A stretch of 64,000 nucleotides of DNA from Bradyrhizobium sp. CER78 (GCF_029846235.1 NZ_JARVWP010000010.1:1-64000), one strand, 5' to 3'. Positions 41,401-49,306 are shown, counted from the first letter of the stretch. The notes: generated from the sequence alone by a model not told the origin. Made by a program: numbers and translations.

Positions 41401-41918
41401 TGACCGAGGCTTTTGCAAAAGGCCTGTTCAAGCTGATGGCCTACAAGGACGAATATGAGGTCGCGCGGCTCTATTCAGACGGCGAGTTCAGCAAAGCATT
41501 GCGGGAGCAGTTCGAGGGCAATTCCGGTCTGAAGGTCCTGCTGGCGCCGCCGCTGCTGGCGCAGCGCGATCCGGTCACCGGGCGTTTGCAGAAGCGCGAG
41601 TTCGGTCCCTGGATATTCAAGGCGTTCGGCCTGCTGGCGGGGCTGAAGGGCCTGCGCGGCACCGCGTTCGACATCTTCGGCTACACCGCCGAGCGCAAGA
41701 TGGAGCGCGCATTGCCTCTCGAGTATTCGGCGATGATCCTGCGTCATCTCGACGGCAAGAAGCCGCTCGATCTGCCGCGCCTCGTGGCGCTGGCGAAGAC
41801 TGCAGACCTCGTGCGCGGCTATGGCCACATCAAGGAAGGCAACGTCGCCCGCTATCGCACCGAATGCGCGCGGCTGGAGCGCGCGATCGGCCAGCCGTTG
41901 GCGCAGGCGGCGGAATAG
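38445..41918 (+). CDS. indolepyruvate ferredoxin oxidoreductase family protein (fused)
   Basis: A 1157-residue 2-oxoacid:ferredoxin oxidoreductase with all catalytic parts in one chain. ATG 38445 is preferred (GGGGAG some 11 bases upstream); the frame opens 26 codons earlier. The N-terminal pyruvate-type domain starts 'FLSGTQALVRLPMLQ', the TPP-binding domain includes 'CSGCPHNSS' (about residue 435) and 'GGEGVSWIGQ'-like segments. An Fe-S motif 'VCEGCGDCSVASNC' is near 637, and the gamma domain 'ITGIGGTGVITIGALLGMAA' near 725. It decarboxylates aryl or branched-chain 2-oxoacids to acyl-CoA. Divergent from the MaoC-like unit. Confidence 0.92.
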   Translation: MALMEVGLDDKYRLDTKRIFLSGTQALVRLPMLQRERDRAHGLNTAGFISGYRGSPLGMYDHALWRAKSFLKEHDIAFVPGLNEDLAATAVWGSQQVGMFPGAKVDGVFGIWYGKGPGVDRSLDALKHANSAGTSPNGGVIALAGDDHGCQSSTLAHQSEQVFASALMPVVNPATLQDYLDLGILGFALSRYSGCWVGFKAISETVESSASIVSDPDRIKIIMPDDFEMPPGGLSIRWPDPPLEAERRLHGPKMEAVAAFARANRFDRIVLDSKPARLGIMATGKAYLDLRQALADLGITDAEAQALGLRIYKVALTWPLEANGARAFAEGLQDVLVVEEKRGFIEDQLVRILYNMDASKRPSVVGKRDESGAPLLPSEGELTPTMVAAAVVARLRKLGHRSPLLEQRLAKLEAFDRPAEGTGAAKLSRTPYFCSGCPHNSSTKIPEGSRAMAGIGCHGMALSVPNRNTQTISHMGAEGVSWIGQAPFTSEQHVFQNLGDGTYTHSGLLALRAAAAAGVNITYKILYNDAVAMTGGQPAEGGFTVSQIAHQVWAEGTKKLAIVSDDPDKYPANYFPSGATIHHRRELDAVQRTLREIEGLTVLIYDQTCAAEKRRRRKRGMFPDPAKRVFINERVCEGCGDCSVASNCVSVQPLETELGRKRRIDQSNCNKDFSCIEGFCPSFVMVQDPKLRKADRTAADPKALFADLPAPPAAALAGPYNILITGIGGTGVITIGALLGMAAHVEGLACSTLDFTGLSQKNGAVMSHVRLAPASDMLTTVRIAPGNANLILGCDLVVATSVPALSRAERGVTRAVVNADLLPTASFVIDPDIDFEASSMRDALNGAVTPGDLDILDATGLATALMGDSIATNAFMLGFAFQRGAIPLSLEAILKAIELNGAAIEMNKTAFSWGRLAAHDLPRVVSAARFKNAGTAPAKKTLDEAIAFRAKFLADYQDAAYAKRYVDDVARVRSAEAAAAPGSQDLTEAFAKGLFKLMAYKDEYEVARLYSDGEFSKALREQFEGNSGLKVLLAPPLLAQRDPVTGRLQKREFGPWIFKAFGLLAGLKGLRGTAFDIFGYTAERKMERALPLEYSAMILRHLDGKKPLDLPRLVALAKTADLVRGYGHIKEGNVARYRTECARLERAIGQPLAQAAE

Positions 41919-41932
41919 GCCAAAGCGTCTTC

Positions 41933-42016
41933 GGGCGAAGTGGCTACTGGCGTGAAGAAAACGTGTCAGAACAGCATCCAGAGCCCGGTTCCGATTGCAT
42001 CGGAACGGGGCCCTCC
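41933..42016. repeat. dispersed repeat family A, copy 3 (diverged long form)
   Basis: GCGTCTTCGGGCGAAGTGG ... GAAGAAAACGTGTC, followed by the stem-loop module AGAGCCCGGTTCCGAT / ATCGGAACGGGGCCCT. Same layout as the copy at 35243 but with more substitutions. Confidence 0.65.
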
Positions 42017-42057
42017 TAAAGCCTGATGAGATTAGGTTGAGCTGGAACGGCGTCGAA

Positions 42058-42189
42058 GGTTCACCTCTCCCTTGGGAGAGGTCGATTTGCGCAGCAAATC
42101 GGGTGAGGGGTTATGGTCTATCGAGAGGGCAAGAGCCTCACCCGGATTGCTTCGCAATCCGACCTCTCCCCAACGGGGAGAGGTGAACC
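42058..42189. repeat. palindromic intergenic repeat, family B
   Basis: GGTTCACCTCTCCC (42058-42071) and GGGAGAGGTGAACC (42176-42189) are perfect arms of a 132-bp element with nested inverted repeats (CGATTTGCGCAGCAAATCG and CGGATTGCTTCGCAATCCG). It lies in the 442-bp gap after the oxidoreductase gene; the rest of that gap holds the family A copy and the next gene's leader. Confidence 0.8.
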
Positions 42190-42360
42190 GAGACCGCGCC
42201 AAACCGATTCAACCAAAACTTATCCCGCCTTAGGCAGGCCGGGGAACTTTCCGCGGCCGCCTTGGTTGACCCGTAACCCTGCCCGCAACCTGCGGCTGGA
42301 TTCGCGCGGCCGGGTCCCTACATGATGGCTGTTCTGTTCGAGTGATTTCAGGAGGCCCTT

Positions 42361-42810
42361 TTGACGGTCCTGAAAAGCGTTTTCGTTGCAACCGTTTGTA
42401 CCGCGTGCCTGGCTCTGGGCGGCGTGGCGTTGGCCGACGACTACCGCCCGAGCGAGTTCTTTAGCCTTGACCTCTCCCGCGCCGTGCTGTCGCCGAAGCC
42501 GCTCGGCCCGCCGGCGCAGTTCGAGCCGGTTCCCGTGGAGGCGAAGACCGATCACGGTTCGGATCAGCATGCGGCCGTTGAACCGAAGGTCGAGGAGCCG
42601 AAGGTCGAGCGACAGAAGCCCGTGCGGACGACGAGAGTGACGGAGCCTCGTGAGACGGCGCCGCATGAGCGGAAGCGCCCGGTCGCGCACGTTCCGGCTC
42701 GCGCCAAGCTCGCGCGCCGGCATTCCAACCCGCTCAATGCGGAAGCTCGCGACACCAGGATCCAAACCTGGCCGTGCCGCACCGGCGGCATCTGCAACTG
42801 GCAGCGGTAA
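42361..42810 (+). CDS. small secreted hypothetical protein, TTG start
   Basis: A 149-residue protein whose start is TTG 42361, fixed by GGAGG at 42351-42355 five bases before it; no ATG is available near the signal peptide. Residues 1-25 are a Sec signal ('VFVATVCTACLALGGVALA'). The mature middle is charged and repetitive (E-x-K-V-E-E-P-K-V-E), and it ends 'TRIQTWPCRTGGICNWQR', a C-terminus seen in other small Bradyrhizobium secreted proteins. The two Cys may pair. Function unknown. Confidence 0.7.
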   Translation: MTVLKSVFVATVCTACLALGGVALADDYRPSEFFSLDLSRAVLSPKPLGPPAQFEPVPVEAKTDHGSDQHAAVEPKVEEPKVERQKPVRTTRVTEPRETAPHERKRPVAHVPARAKLARRHSNPLNAEARDTRIQTWPCRTGGICNWQR

Positions 42811-42854
42811 GCCGCGGCGACGTTCTCACTCGGATTTGCTCGCCAACACCCGAA

Positions 42855-42971
42855 CCCGTCATCCTGAGGAGGCGCGTCAGCGCCGTCTCGAAGGATGGAC
42901 GGCCCGGCTGTGAGACCGGGGCCGTGCATCCTTCGAGACGCGCGCAAGAGCGCGCTCCTCAGGATGACGGG
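42855..42971. repeat. palindromic intergenic repeat, family C
   Basis: CCCGTCATCCTGAGGA (42855-42870) and TCCTCAGGATGACGGG (42956-42971) are perfect 16-bp arms; inside, CGTCTCGAAGGATG pairs with CATCCTTCGAGACG. A 117-bp REP-like element in the 312-bp gap before phoD, which otherwise holds only the candidate PHO repeats. Confidence 0.85.
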
Positions 42972-43048
42972 TCTAGCTTTCCGAGCGCCGCGGCGGCTCC
43001 AATCCCATCCCCCGAGAGTCATCCCGCCGTCGCAAAACCGTCGGCGGA

Positions 43049-43077
43049 GAGTCAAGAAACTGTAAGTCCGGAGTCAA
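43049..43077 (+). promoter_or_regulatory. candidate PHO repeats upstream of phoD
   Basis: Heptamers GAGTCAA (43049-43055), CTGTAAG (43060-43066) and GAGTCAA (43071-43077) recur at exact 11-bp spacing, 46 bp before the phoD start. Each shares four or five bases with CTGTCAT. Spacing and gene function argue for PhoB; the individual matches are modest. Confidence 0.45.
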
Positions 43078-43122
43078 ACGGCGCAGGCAAAACCCTCGTC
43101 AGGATATGGCGAAGGTTACCGA

Positions 43123-44703
43123 ATGCCGACTGCGATCTCCGCGACGCGGCGAGGCCTCACAAGGCGTCAGCTTCTGGTGCGCTCGGCGTCGACGGCCGCG
43201 CTGGCGGGATTGGGCGCGCTGGCAAGACCCTATCTGAGCCGTGCGGCGGATCGGCCTTCGATCGCGGGCATCCAGTCCGGCGACGTCGCAAGCGATTCCG
43301 CTGTGATCTGGGCCCGCGCCGATCGTACCGCGCGCATGCGCATCGAATGCGCTGCGGTCGAGAGCTTCGCCACCATCCTGCGCACCGCGTCCGCCGACGC
43401 GCTGCCCGAGCGCGACTTCACCGCAAAGCTGCTGCTCGATGGCCTGCCGCCGGGCCAGGACCTGTTCTACCGCATCAGCTTCGAGGACCGCGACGGCCTC
43501 GTCGGCGAAAGCCGCGTCGGGCATTTCCGCACCGCGCCGGTCGACCGCCGCTCGGTCTCGTTCGTCTGGTCCGGTGACGTCGTGGGGCAGGGCTGGGGCA
43601 TCGACCCTACGCGCGGCGGCTTGCGCAGCTACCGCACCATGCTGAATGAGCGCCCTGACTTCTTCATTCATTCCGGCGATCACATCTATGCGGATTGCAC
43701 GGTGCCGCCGCAGCAGGCACTGCCGAACGGCGAGATCTGGCGCAACATCGTCACCGAGGAGAAATCCGTCGTTGCGCACAGCCTCGATGAGTTTCGCGGC
43801 AACTACAAATACAACTGGCTCGACGAGAATTTTCGCGCCTTCCACGCCGAAGTGCCTGTCTTTGCGCAATGGGACGACCATGAGGTGGCCGACGACTGGT
43901 CGCCCATCGGCACGTCCGATGCGACTGGCTACGACGCGGACGGCAGCTCGCGCCTGGTGGCGCGGGCGCGCCGCGCCTTCCACGAGTTCATGCCGATGCG
44001 GCTGATGCCGGAGCGCGACGGCCGGGTCTATCGCAAGATCGCCTACGGGCCGCTGCTCGACGTCTTCATCATCGACATGCGCTCCTACCGCGATTCCAGC
44101 TGGAACAAGCAGGGCGATCCGGATCAGGCCTTCATCCTCGGCGACAGCCAGCTCGCCTGGCTGAAGCGTGAGCTGGTGGCGTCGGATGCTGCCTGGAAGG
44201 TGATCGCAGCCGATCTGCCGATCGGCCTGGTCAGCCTCGATGCGGTCGCGCTCGGCGATGGTCCACCCGAGCGGCGCGAGCACGAGATCGCCGATCTCCT
44301 GTCCTTCATGAAACGCGCCGGCATCCGCAACACGGTGTGGCTCACCGCCGACATGCACTACACCGCCGCGCATCACTATGATCCGAACCGCGCGGTGTTC
44401 CAGGAGTTCGAGCCATTCTGGGAGTTCGTCTCCGGTCCGCTGCACGCCGGCACCTGGTCGCCGGGCCAGCTCGACAACACCTTCGGCCCGAAGGCGATGT
44501 ACCAGAAGGGCTGTTCGGCCGAGCAGGGCGACAACCTCGCGCCGTGCTTCGGGCTGCAATTCTTCGGCCGCGTCGACATCGACGGCAGGACCGGCGTGAT
44601 GACGGTGACGCTGAAGGACGTCGACAACCACGATCTCTGGTCGGTCGACATCGAGCCGCGGCCGGACGCGCGGCCCGGCCAGATCATGGCGCAGCATATC
44701 TAG
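43123..44703 (+). CDS. phoD: Tat-exported alkaline phosphatase, PhoD family
   Basis: A 526-residue PhoD-like phosphatase/phosphodiesterase. The N-terminus has a Tat signal (T-R-R-Q-L-L-V-R-S near residues 13-21) and a hydrophobic stretch to about 45. PhoD landmarks follow: 'GIQSGDVASDSAVIWARAD', the metal-site 'FIHSGDHIYAD' (about 184-194), 'AQWDDHEVADDW' (about 248-259), 'VIAADLPIGLVS' and 'WLTADMHYTAAHHYDP'. It releases phosphate from organic esters in the periplasm using Ca and Fe. Candidate PHO repeats lie just upstream, linking it to the phosphorus genes at 10-27 kb. Confidence 0.9.
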   Translation: MPTAISATRRGLTRRQLLVRSASTAALAGLGALARPYLSRAADRPSIAGIQSGDVASDSAVIWARADRTARMRIECAAVESFATILRTASADALPERDFTAKLLLDGLPPGQDLFYRISFEDRDGLVGESRVGHFRTAPVDRRSVSFVWSGDVVGQGWGIDPTRGGLRSYRTMLNERPDFFIHSGDHIYADCTVPPQQALPNGEIWRNIVTEEKSVVAHSLDEFRGNYKYNWLDENFRAFHAEVPVFAQWDDHEVADDWSPIGTSDATGYDADGSSRLVARARRAFHEFMPMRLMPERDGRVYRKIAYGPLLDVFIIDMRSYRDSSWNKQGDPDQAFILGDSQLAWLKRELVASDAAWKVIAADLPIGLVSLDAVALGDGPPERREHEIADLLSFMKRAGIRNTVWLTADMHYTAAHHYDPNRAVFQEFEPFWEFVSGPLHAGTWSPGQLDNTFGPKAMYQKGCSAEQGDNLAPCFGLQFFGRVDIDGRTGVMTVTLKDVDNHDLWSVDIEPRPDARPGQIMAQHI

Positions 44704-44781
44704 GTCAGCCTTCAACCCCGTCGCGACATCTTGATTGCCGGGCGCCTTGCCCGAAGGGCCGGTTTGCGGGCAGACTGTCGC

Positions 44782-44800
44782 TTGGCAGTTCTGCCAATTT
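44782..44800 (+). terminator. short hairpin between phoD and the aldo/keto reductase gene
   Basis: TTGGCAG (44782-44788) and CTGCCAA (44791-44797) with TTT following. It is 80 bp after phoD and 75 bp before the next gene. The stem is short; it may be a phoD terminator or an operator. Confidence 0.35.
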
Positions 44801-44871
44801 CATTCCTTACAGCCGATTTGCTGGCGTGACGTCGTCGATTTCATCGGCGTCCCACGCGTCAGGAGCTATCC

Positions 44872-45690
44872 ATGGAAAATCTGCAAACACAGGGCATCAG
44901 CCTGCCGCAGCTCGGTCTCGGCACCTTCCGCATGCAGGGTGATGCCTGCCGTGCGGCGGTCGAGAGCGCGCTCGGGCTCGGTTACCGGCACATCGACACC
45001 GCCGAGATGTACGGCAACGAAGAGGCGATCGGAGAGGCGATCGCGGCGGCGAAGGTCGCGCGCAAGGATCTGCATGTCACCACCAAGGTCTGGCACGAGA
45101 ACCTGGCGCCAGATGCGATCCGCAAGGCGTTTGACGCGAGCCTGAACAAGCTGCGGCTCGATCACGTCGATCTCTACCTGGTGCACTGGCCGTCGAAGAC
45201 CATGAAGCTGCCGGCCGTGTTCGAGACGCTGATGCGGCTGAAGGAAGAAGGCCGCACTCGCGCGATCGGCGTTGCCAATTTCACCACCGCGCTGCTCAAG
45301 ACCGTGGTCGAGGACATCAAGGCGCCGATCGCCTGCAACCAGATCGAATATCACGCCATGCTGGACCAGACGCCGGTGCGAAAATATCTCGCGGCGAAAT
45401 CGATCCCGCTGGTGGCCTATTGTCCGCTCGCGCAGGGCCGTTTCGCGACCGACGAGACGCTGGCGAAGATCGGCCGCAAGCATGATGCGACCGCAGCCCA
45501 GGTGGCGCTGAAATGGCTGCTCGATCAGCGCGGCGTTGCGGCGATCCCGAAGGCCTCGCGCGCAGAAAGCCAACAGGCCAATCTCGACGCGCTGAAGCTC
45601 AGACTCGACGACGACGATCGCAAGGCAATCGCCGCGCTGCGCAAGGACATGCGCTGCGTCAATCCGGGTTTTGCGCCGGCGTGGGATTGA
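44872..45690 (+). CDS. aldo/keto reductase
   Basis: A 272-residue AKR of the 2,5-diketo-gluconate reductase type. The catalytic tetrad is visible: Asp in 'YRHIDTAEMYGNE' (about residue 42), Tyr in the same segment (47), Lys in 'VTTKVWHENL' (about 70) and His in 'LYLVHWPSK' (about 105). The cofactor-binding end 'AIPKASRAES' matches NADPH binding. It reduces aldehydes or ketones in the cytosol. It begins 168 bp after phoD, with a possible terminator between, so it is probably an independent unit. Confidence 0.9.
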   Translation: MENLQTQGISLPQLGLGTFRMQGDACRAAVESALGLGYRHIDTAEMYGNEEAIGEAIAAAKVARKDLHVTTKVWHENLAPDAIRKAFDASLNKLRLDHVDLYLVHWPSKTMKLPAVFETLMRLKEEGRTRAIGVANFTTALLKTVVEDIKAPIACNQIEYHAMLDQTPVRKYLAAKSIPLVAYCPLAQGRFATDETLAKIGRKHDATAAQVALKWLLDQRGVAAIPKASRAESQQANLDALKLRLDDDDRKAIAALRKDMRCVNPGFAPAWD

Positions 45691-45715
45691 GCCGTCGACC
45701 ATCCGATACGAATGT

Positions 45716-45745
45716 TGAAAAGAAAATGGCTCCGCGAGGAGCCAT
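45716..45745 (-). terminator. Rho-independent terminator of the His-rich small gene
   Basis: On the minus strand ATGGCTCC, loop TCGC, GGAGCCAT is followed by TTTTCTTTTC. It lies 50 bp after the stop of the gene at 45796-46014 and can also stop the convergent aldo/keto reductase transcript. Confidence 0.75.
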
Positions 45746-45795
45746 CTTCCGTTGTGTCGGTCTTTTCGTGTTTGCAGGTCTTCGGTCTCGATTCC

Positions 45796-46014
45796 TTAGT
45801 AGCGATCGCGCCGGATCACGACCGTGCGGTCATGGTCGTGATGCCAGCCGCGATGCCAACCACGGTCATGGCGCATCTCGGCGCGCGCGCCCCAACCACG
45901 ATCCCAGTGGTGGTGATGGCCGCGCTTGATCACGACGGTCTCGGCGCTCGCGATCGACGGAATGGCCACTGCAAGCGTACCGATCGCCGCAAGAACAAAA
46001 CCAATCTTTTTCAT
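45796..46014 (-). CDS. small secreted His/Arg/Trp-rich protein
   Basis: A 72-residue protein with an AGGAGG ribosome-binding site just before ATG 46014 and a signal peptide (residues 1-24, ending 'IASA'). The 48-residue mature part has a run of four His ('KRGHHHHWDRGWG') and repeated R-G-W-H and H-D-H-D motifs. Such composition suggests metal or heme binding or surface adhesion, but no family assignment is possible. A clear terminator follows, which supports a real independently transcribed gene. Confidence 0.7.
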   Translation of the reverse strand: MKKIGFVLAAIGTLAVAIPSIASAETVVIKRGHHHHWDRGWGARAEMRHDRGWHRGWHHDHDRTVVIRRDRY

Positions 46015-46175
46015 TTCATCCTCCTCAAATGATGCGAGGAGGAAACCGTGCAGGCATCGAAACGTTCCTCAGGAACCGGCGGAGTTTTCTGAACGGTTGT
46101 TCAGGTGGCCTTGCGTAACCACCGCGTCCGACGCATCATCGCGCTATAAAAATCAATGTTCGGGGGGACGTTGCC

Positions 46176-47456
46176 GTGAGCGGATTTTCACGCCGGGATT
46201 TTTTGAAGGCTACGGGATCGGCGGCCGCTAGCGCCATCGCAGGGCCGGCCGCTGCGGCGATGGGGCCGGACGACAAGTTCGACCTCGTGATCAAGAGCGG
46301 CGACGTGATCGATCCCAGCCAGTCGCTGCGCGGCAAGCGCGACATCGGCATCCGCTGGGGCTTTATCGAATCGATCGAGGACGAGATTCCGGCTGCGCGC
46401 GCCAGCAAAACCATCGACGCGTCGGGCAAGCTGGTGATGCCGGGCCTCGTCGATCTGCACTGCCATGTCTACCCCTATGGATCGGCGATCGGCATTCCCG
46501 CCGACGAGCTGGTGCAATTCCAGGGCACCACGACGGTGGTTTCGGCCGGCGATGCCGGCGTCAACAATCTCGCGGCGCTGCGGCGCTTCATCGTGGCGCA
46601 GTCGCGGGCGCGGATCTACGCCTTCGTCCACATCGCCAATAACGGCCTGTCGGCTTTCCCGGTGGCCGAGCTCTACAACATCGACAACGCCCAGGTCGAA
46701 GCCTGCGCGATGGCGCTCGCCGAGAACCCGGACTTCCTGATCGGGGTCAAGGTGCGGATGTCTGAGAATGTCATCTTCAAGCATGGCATCGAGCCGCTGA
46801 AGCGCGGCATCCAGGCCTGCGAGATGTGCGGCTGGCCGGCGCGGATGATGGTGCATATCGGCGGCGTCGAGACCAAGGAGTTGATGTCCGACATCCTCAA
46901 TCTGCTCCGCCCGGGCGATATCCTGACCCACGCCTATTCGGGCGCGGCGAACATGTCCGGCGCCTTCACCAACATCGTGCAGGACGGCAAGCTGCTGCCG
47001 GCGGCGCTCGAGGCCAAGCAGCGCGGCGTGCTGTTCGATGTCGGCCATGGCGGCGGCAGCTTCGATTTCACGGTGGCTGAGATCGCAATTCCGGCGGGCT
47101 GCACGCCCGACACGATCTCCTCCGACATCCACGTCTTCTCGGGCAACTCGCCGAGCATCCCGTTCCTGCCGAACGTGATGAGCAAGTTCCTGGCGATGGG
47201 CTCCTCGCTGGATCAGGTCGTCGCGATGGCGACCTCGGTGCCGGCGCGGATCATCAACCGGACCCCGAAGATCGGTACGTTGCAGCGCGGCGCGCCGGCC
47301 GACGTCGCGATCATGGATCTCGTCGAGGGTCCGGTCACCTTCGTCGACACCCGCAACAACAAGCGCGACGGCAATCTGCAGCTGAAGCCGGTGCAGACCG
47401 TGGTCAACGGCGTGCCGTTCGGCCGGCCCTATCAGGCGCCGTTCTCGGTGAGGTAG
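46176..47456 (+). CDS. Tat-exported amidohydrolase (dihydroorotase/D-aminoacylase-like)
   Basis: A 426-residue metal-dependent amidohydrolase from GTG 46176. A Tat signal (S-R-R-D-F-L-K, residues 5-11) precedes the enzyme. Metal ligands: 'LVDLHCHVYPYG' (HxH, about residues 95-97), Lys in 'IGVKVRMS' (about 193), His in 'MVHIGG', His in 'ILTHAYSG' and Asp in 'SSDIH'. The family deacylates or opens cyclic amides, but the substrate is unknown. It converges on the aminotransferase gene with 12 bp between stops. Confidence 0.85.
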   Translation: MSGFSRRDFLKATGSAAASAIAGPAAAAMGPDDKFDLVIKSGDVIDPSQSLRGKRDIGIRWGFIESIEDEIPAARASKTIDASGKLVMPGLVDLHCHVYPYGSAIGIPADELVQFQGTTTVVSAGDAGVNNLAALRRFIVAQSRARIYAFVHIANNGLSAFPVAELYNIDNAQVEACAMALAENPDFLIGVKVRMSENVIFKHGIEPLKRGIQACEMCGWPARMMVHIGGVETKELMSDILNLLRPGDILTHAYSGAANMSGAFTNIVQDGKLLPAALEAKQRGVLFDVGHGGGSFDFTVAEIAIPAGCTPDTISSDIHVFSGNSPSIPFLPNVMSKFLAMGSSLDQVVAMATSVPARIINRTPKIGTLQRGAPADVAIMDLVEGPVTFVDTRNNKRDGNLQLKPVQTVVNGVPFGRPYQAPFSVR

Positions 47457-47468
47457 GCGCGTGGATCG

Positions 47469-48707
47469 CTAGCCGCGCTTCTCCACATTGCTGCTGCGCG
47501 CGGGCACGCCGAACTCCTTGCGACACACCTCGGCGAGCACGGCGACGCCTTCGCGGATCTGGTCGTGCGAAGGGCTGGCGAAGCAGAGGCGGAGCCGGCT
47601 GCCGGAATGCGCCTTGCTGGTCGACCATTCCGGGCCTGGATTGATCGAGACGCCGGCGGCCAGCGCCGCCTGGTAGAGCTTCAACGTGTCGACATTGTCG
47701 GGCAGCTTGACCCAGAGGAAGATGCCGCCCTTCGGCGCCTCGAATTCCGCCGAGGTGCCGAACTGCTCGTTCAGCGCCTCCATCAGCGTGTCGAGTTTTG
47801 CGCGCAGGCCCTTGGTCAGCCGCGGCACATGGGTCGAAAAATGCGGCGCGCAATATTCCGCCAGCACCATCTGCTCCAGCGCGCCCGAGCCGGCGTCGGT
47901 CTTCAGCGGCAGCATCCGCGACATGATCTCCCAGGGCGCGACGATGAAGCCGACCCGCAGCGCCGGCGCGATCGACTTCGAGAACGAGCCGATGTGGATC
48001 ACGCCGCCATGCTTGCTCATGGCATAGATCGCAGGCGGCCGTTCGCCGTTCCAGATCAGGTCGGCGTAGCAATCATCCTCGAAGATCGGCACGCCGTATT
48101 CCTTGGACAGCTTCAGCATCTCGGCGCGGCGGCCCTCGGGGAGGATCGAGCCGGTCGGGTTCTGCACGGTCGGGATGGTGTAGATGTATTTCGGCGTGAT
48201 GCCGCGCCGCTTGTGATCGGCGAGCGCTGCGGCCAGCGCATCGATCCTGATGCCCTCGCCGTCGAGGGGAATGCCGACCGCGTTGACGCCGAGCCGCGTC
48301 AGCCGGTTCAGCGAGCCCTGATAGGTCTCCTGCTCGATCAGCACGGTGTCGCCCTTGGCAAGCAGCGTCTGATTGACCAGATCGAGCGCCTGCAGCGAGC
48401 CGGAGACGATCATGATCTCGTCCGGCGTGCAGGCTATCCCGGCATCGCGCTTCAGCTTCTCGGTTAGGAATTGGCGCAGCGGCAGATAGCCCTGCGGCCC
48501 GTGCGCGAGATTGTAGGTCGCCAGATTCCTGCCCTCGCGCTTCAGCACGGCGTTGACCGCTTCCAGCAGCCCGTCGACCGGGACCTGGTCGGGATCGTTG
48601 TTGCCGCCGACGAAGCTGTATTTGGCGAGCCCGGTCCAGCGCGCAGCCGGCGCGGGCAGGCCGGCCGGAAGCAGTGGTGCAAAGTCGAACTGGGCTGAGG
48701 TGGACAT
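47469..48707 (-). CDS. PLP-dependent aminotransferase, class I/II
   Basis: A 412-residue fold-type I aminotransferase; ATG 48707 chosen, as the upstream extension has no homology. PLP-site motifs: 'GSLQALDLVNQTLL', 'TVQNPTGSILP', 'FEDDCYADL' and the lysine in 'IGSFSKSIAPALRVGF' (about residue 250), with Arg in 'SRLRLCFA'. It resembles 2-aminoadipate (LysN/KynAT-like) transaminases. A cytosolic role in aromatic or 2-aminoadipate amino-group transfer is likely. It follows the DUF3124 gene by 56 bp on the same strand. Confidence 0.88.
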   Translation of the reverse strand: MSTSAQFDFAPLLPAGLPAPAARWTGLAKYSFVGGNNDPDQVPVDGLLEAVNAVLKREGRNLATYNLAHGPQGYLPLRQFLTEKLKRDAGIACTPDEIMIVSGSLQALDLVNQTLLAKGDTVLIEQETYQGSLNRLTRLGVNAVGIPLDGEGIRIDALAAALADHKRRGITPKYIYTIPTVQNPTGSILPEGRRAEMLKLSKEYGVPIFEDDCYADLIWNGERPPAIYAMSKHGGVIHIGSFSKSIAPALRVGFIVAPWEIMSRMLPLKTDAGSGALEQMVLAEYCAPHFSTHVPRLTKGLRAKLDTLMEALNEQFGTSAEFEAPKGGIFLWVKLPDNVDTLKLYQAALAAGVSINPGPEWSTSKAHSGSRLRLCFASPSHDQIREGVAVLAEVCRKEFGVPARSSNVEKRG

Positions 48708-48763
48708 GGACGTTTCGCTCCGTGTTGTTGTCGTTGAGAAGGCCTCTGAGGGCCTTCCGTGAA

Positions 48764-49306
48764 TCAGTTCTTGCCGGTCAGCCGGATCGGGCGGCCCTGG
48801 CTGATGAAGGCATAGTGCCCGGCGCCGACGCTGCCGACCATCAACGCCTCGACCGCCGGTTCCGCGATTTCGCCCGTGGCCGCCCAATCGACCACGAAAT
48901 TCGCGCCGGTGCCGCCGCGGGTATCGGTCGTGGCGATCGCGACCTCGACAGTCGCAAACGGTTTTAGCGCGATCGGCGATTTGAGGTAGCTCTCCACCAT
49001 CTTGCCTGATGTGTCGAAATAGGCGATCCGCTTCAGCACCAGGGGCCTGGTCTCGGAGGTGTTGTGCACGCTGAGCGTCACCGAGAAATCGGCCCTGAGC
49101 TTGCCCTGGCTCATCGACACGCTGGAATACACCGGCACGTAGAATGCGCCTGTTGCGGTGAGGGCTTCCGAGGGCACTGCGGTCAGCGAGTTCGCAAAAT
49201 TTTGTTCAATACTTGCCGGGGATTGTGCTAGCGCCTCGGTCATGCGCCCGGTGAGCAGGCAGAGCAGAACTGCCAGAAAAATGCCACCTGCGCGGATGTG
49301 ACACAT
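48764..49306 (-). CDS. DUF3124 domain secreted protein
   Basis: A 180-residue exported protein. ATG 49306 begins a signal peptide ('AGGIFLAVLLCLLTGRMTEALA', about residues 5-26); a GTG a few codons upstream is an alternative start. The mature part has the DUF3124 features 'YVPVYSSVSMSQGK', 'ADFSVTLSVHNTSETRPLVLKRI' and 'PIALKPFATVEVAI', a likely beta-sandwich. Function is unknown. It is divergent from the Kef-type antiporter gene across 59 bp. Confidence 0.78.
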   Translation of the reverse strand: MCHIRAGGIFLAVLLCLLTGRMTEALAQSPASIEQNFANSLTAVPSEALTATGAFYVPVYSSVSMSQGKLRADFSVTLSVHNTSETRPLVLKRIAYFDTSGKMVESYLKSPIALKPFATVEVAIATTDTRGGTGANFVVDWAATGEIAEPAVEALMVGSVGAGHYAFISQGRPIRLTGKN

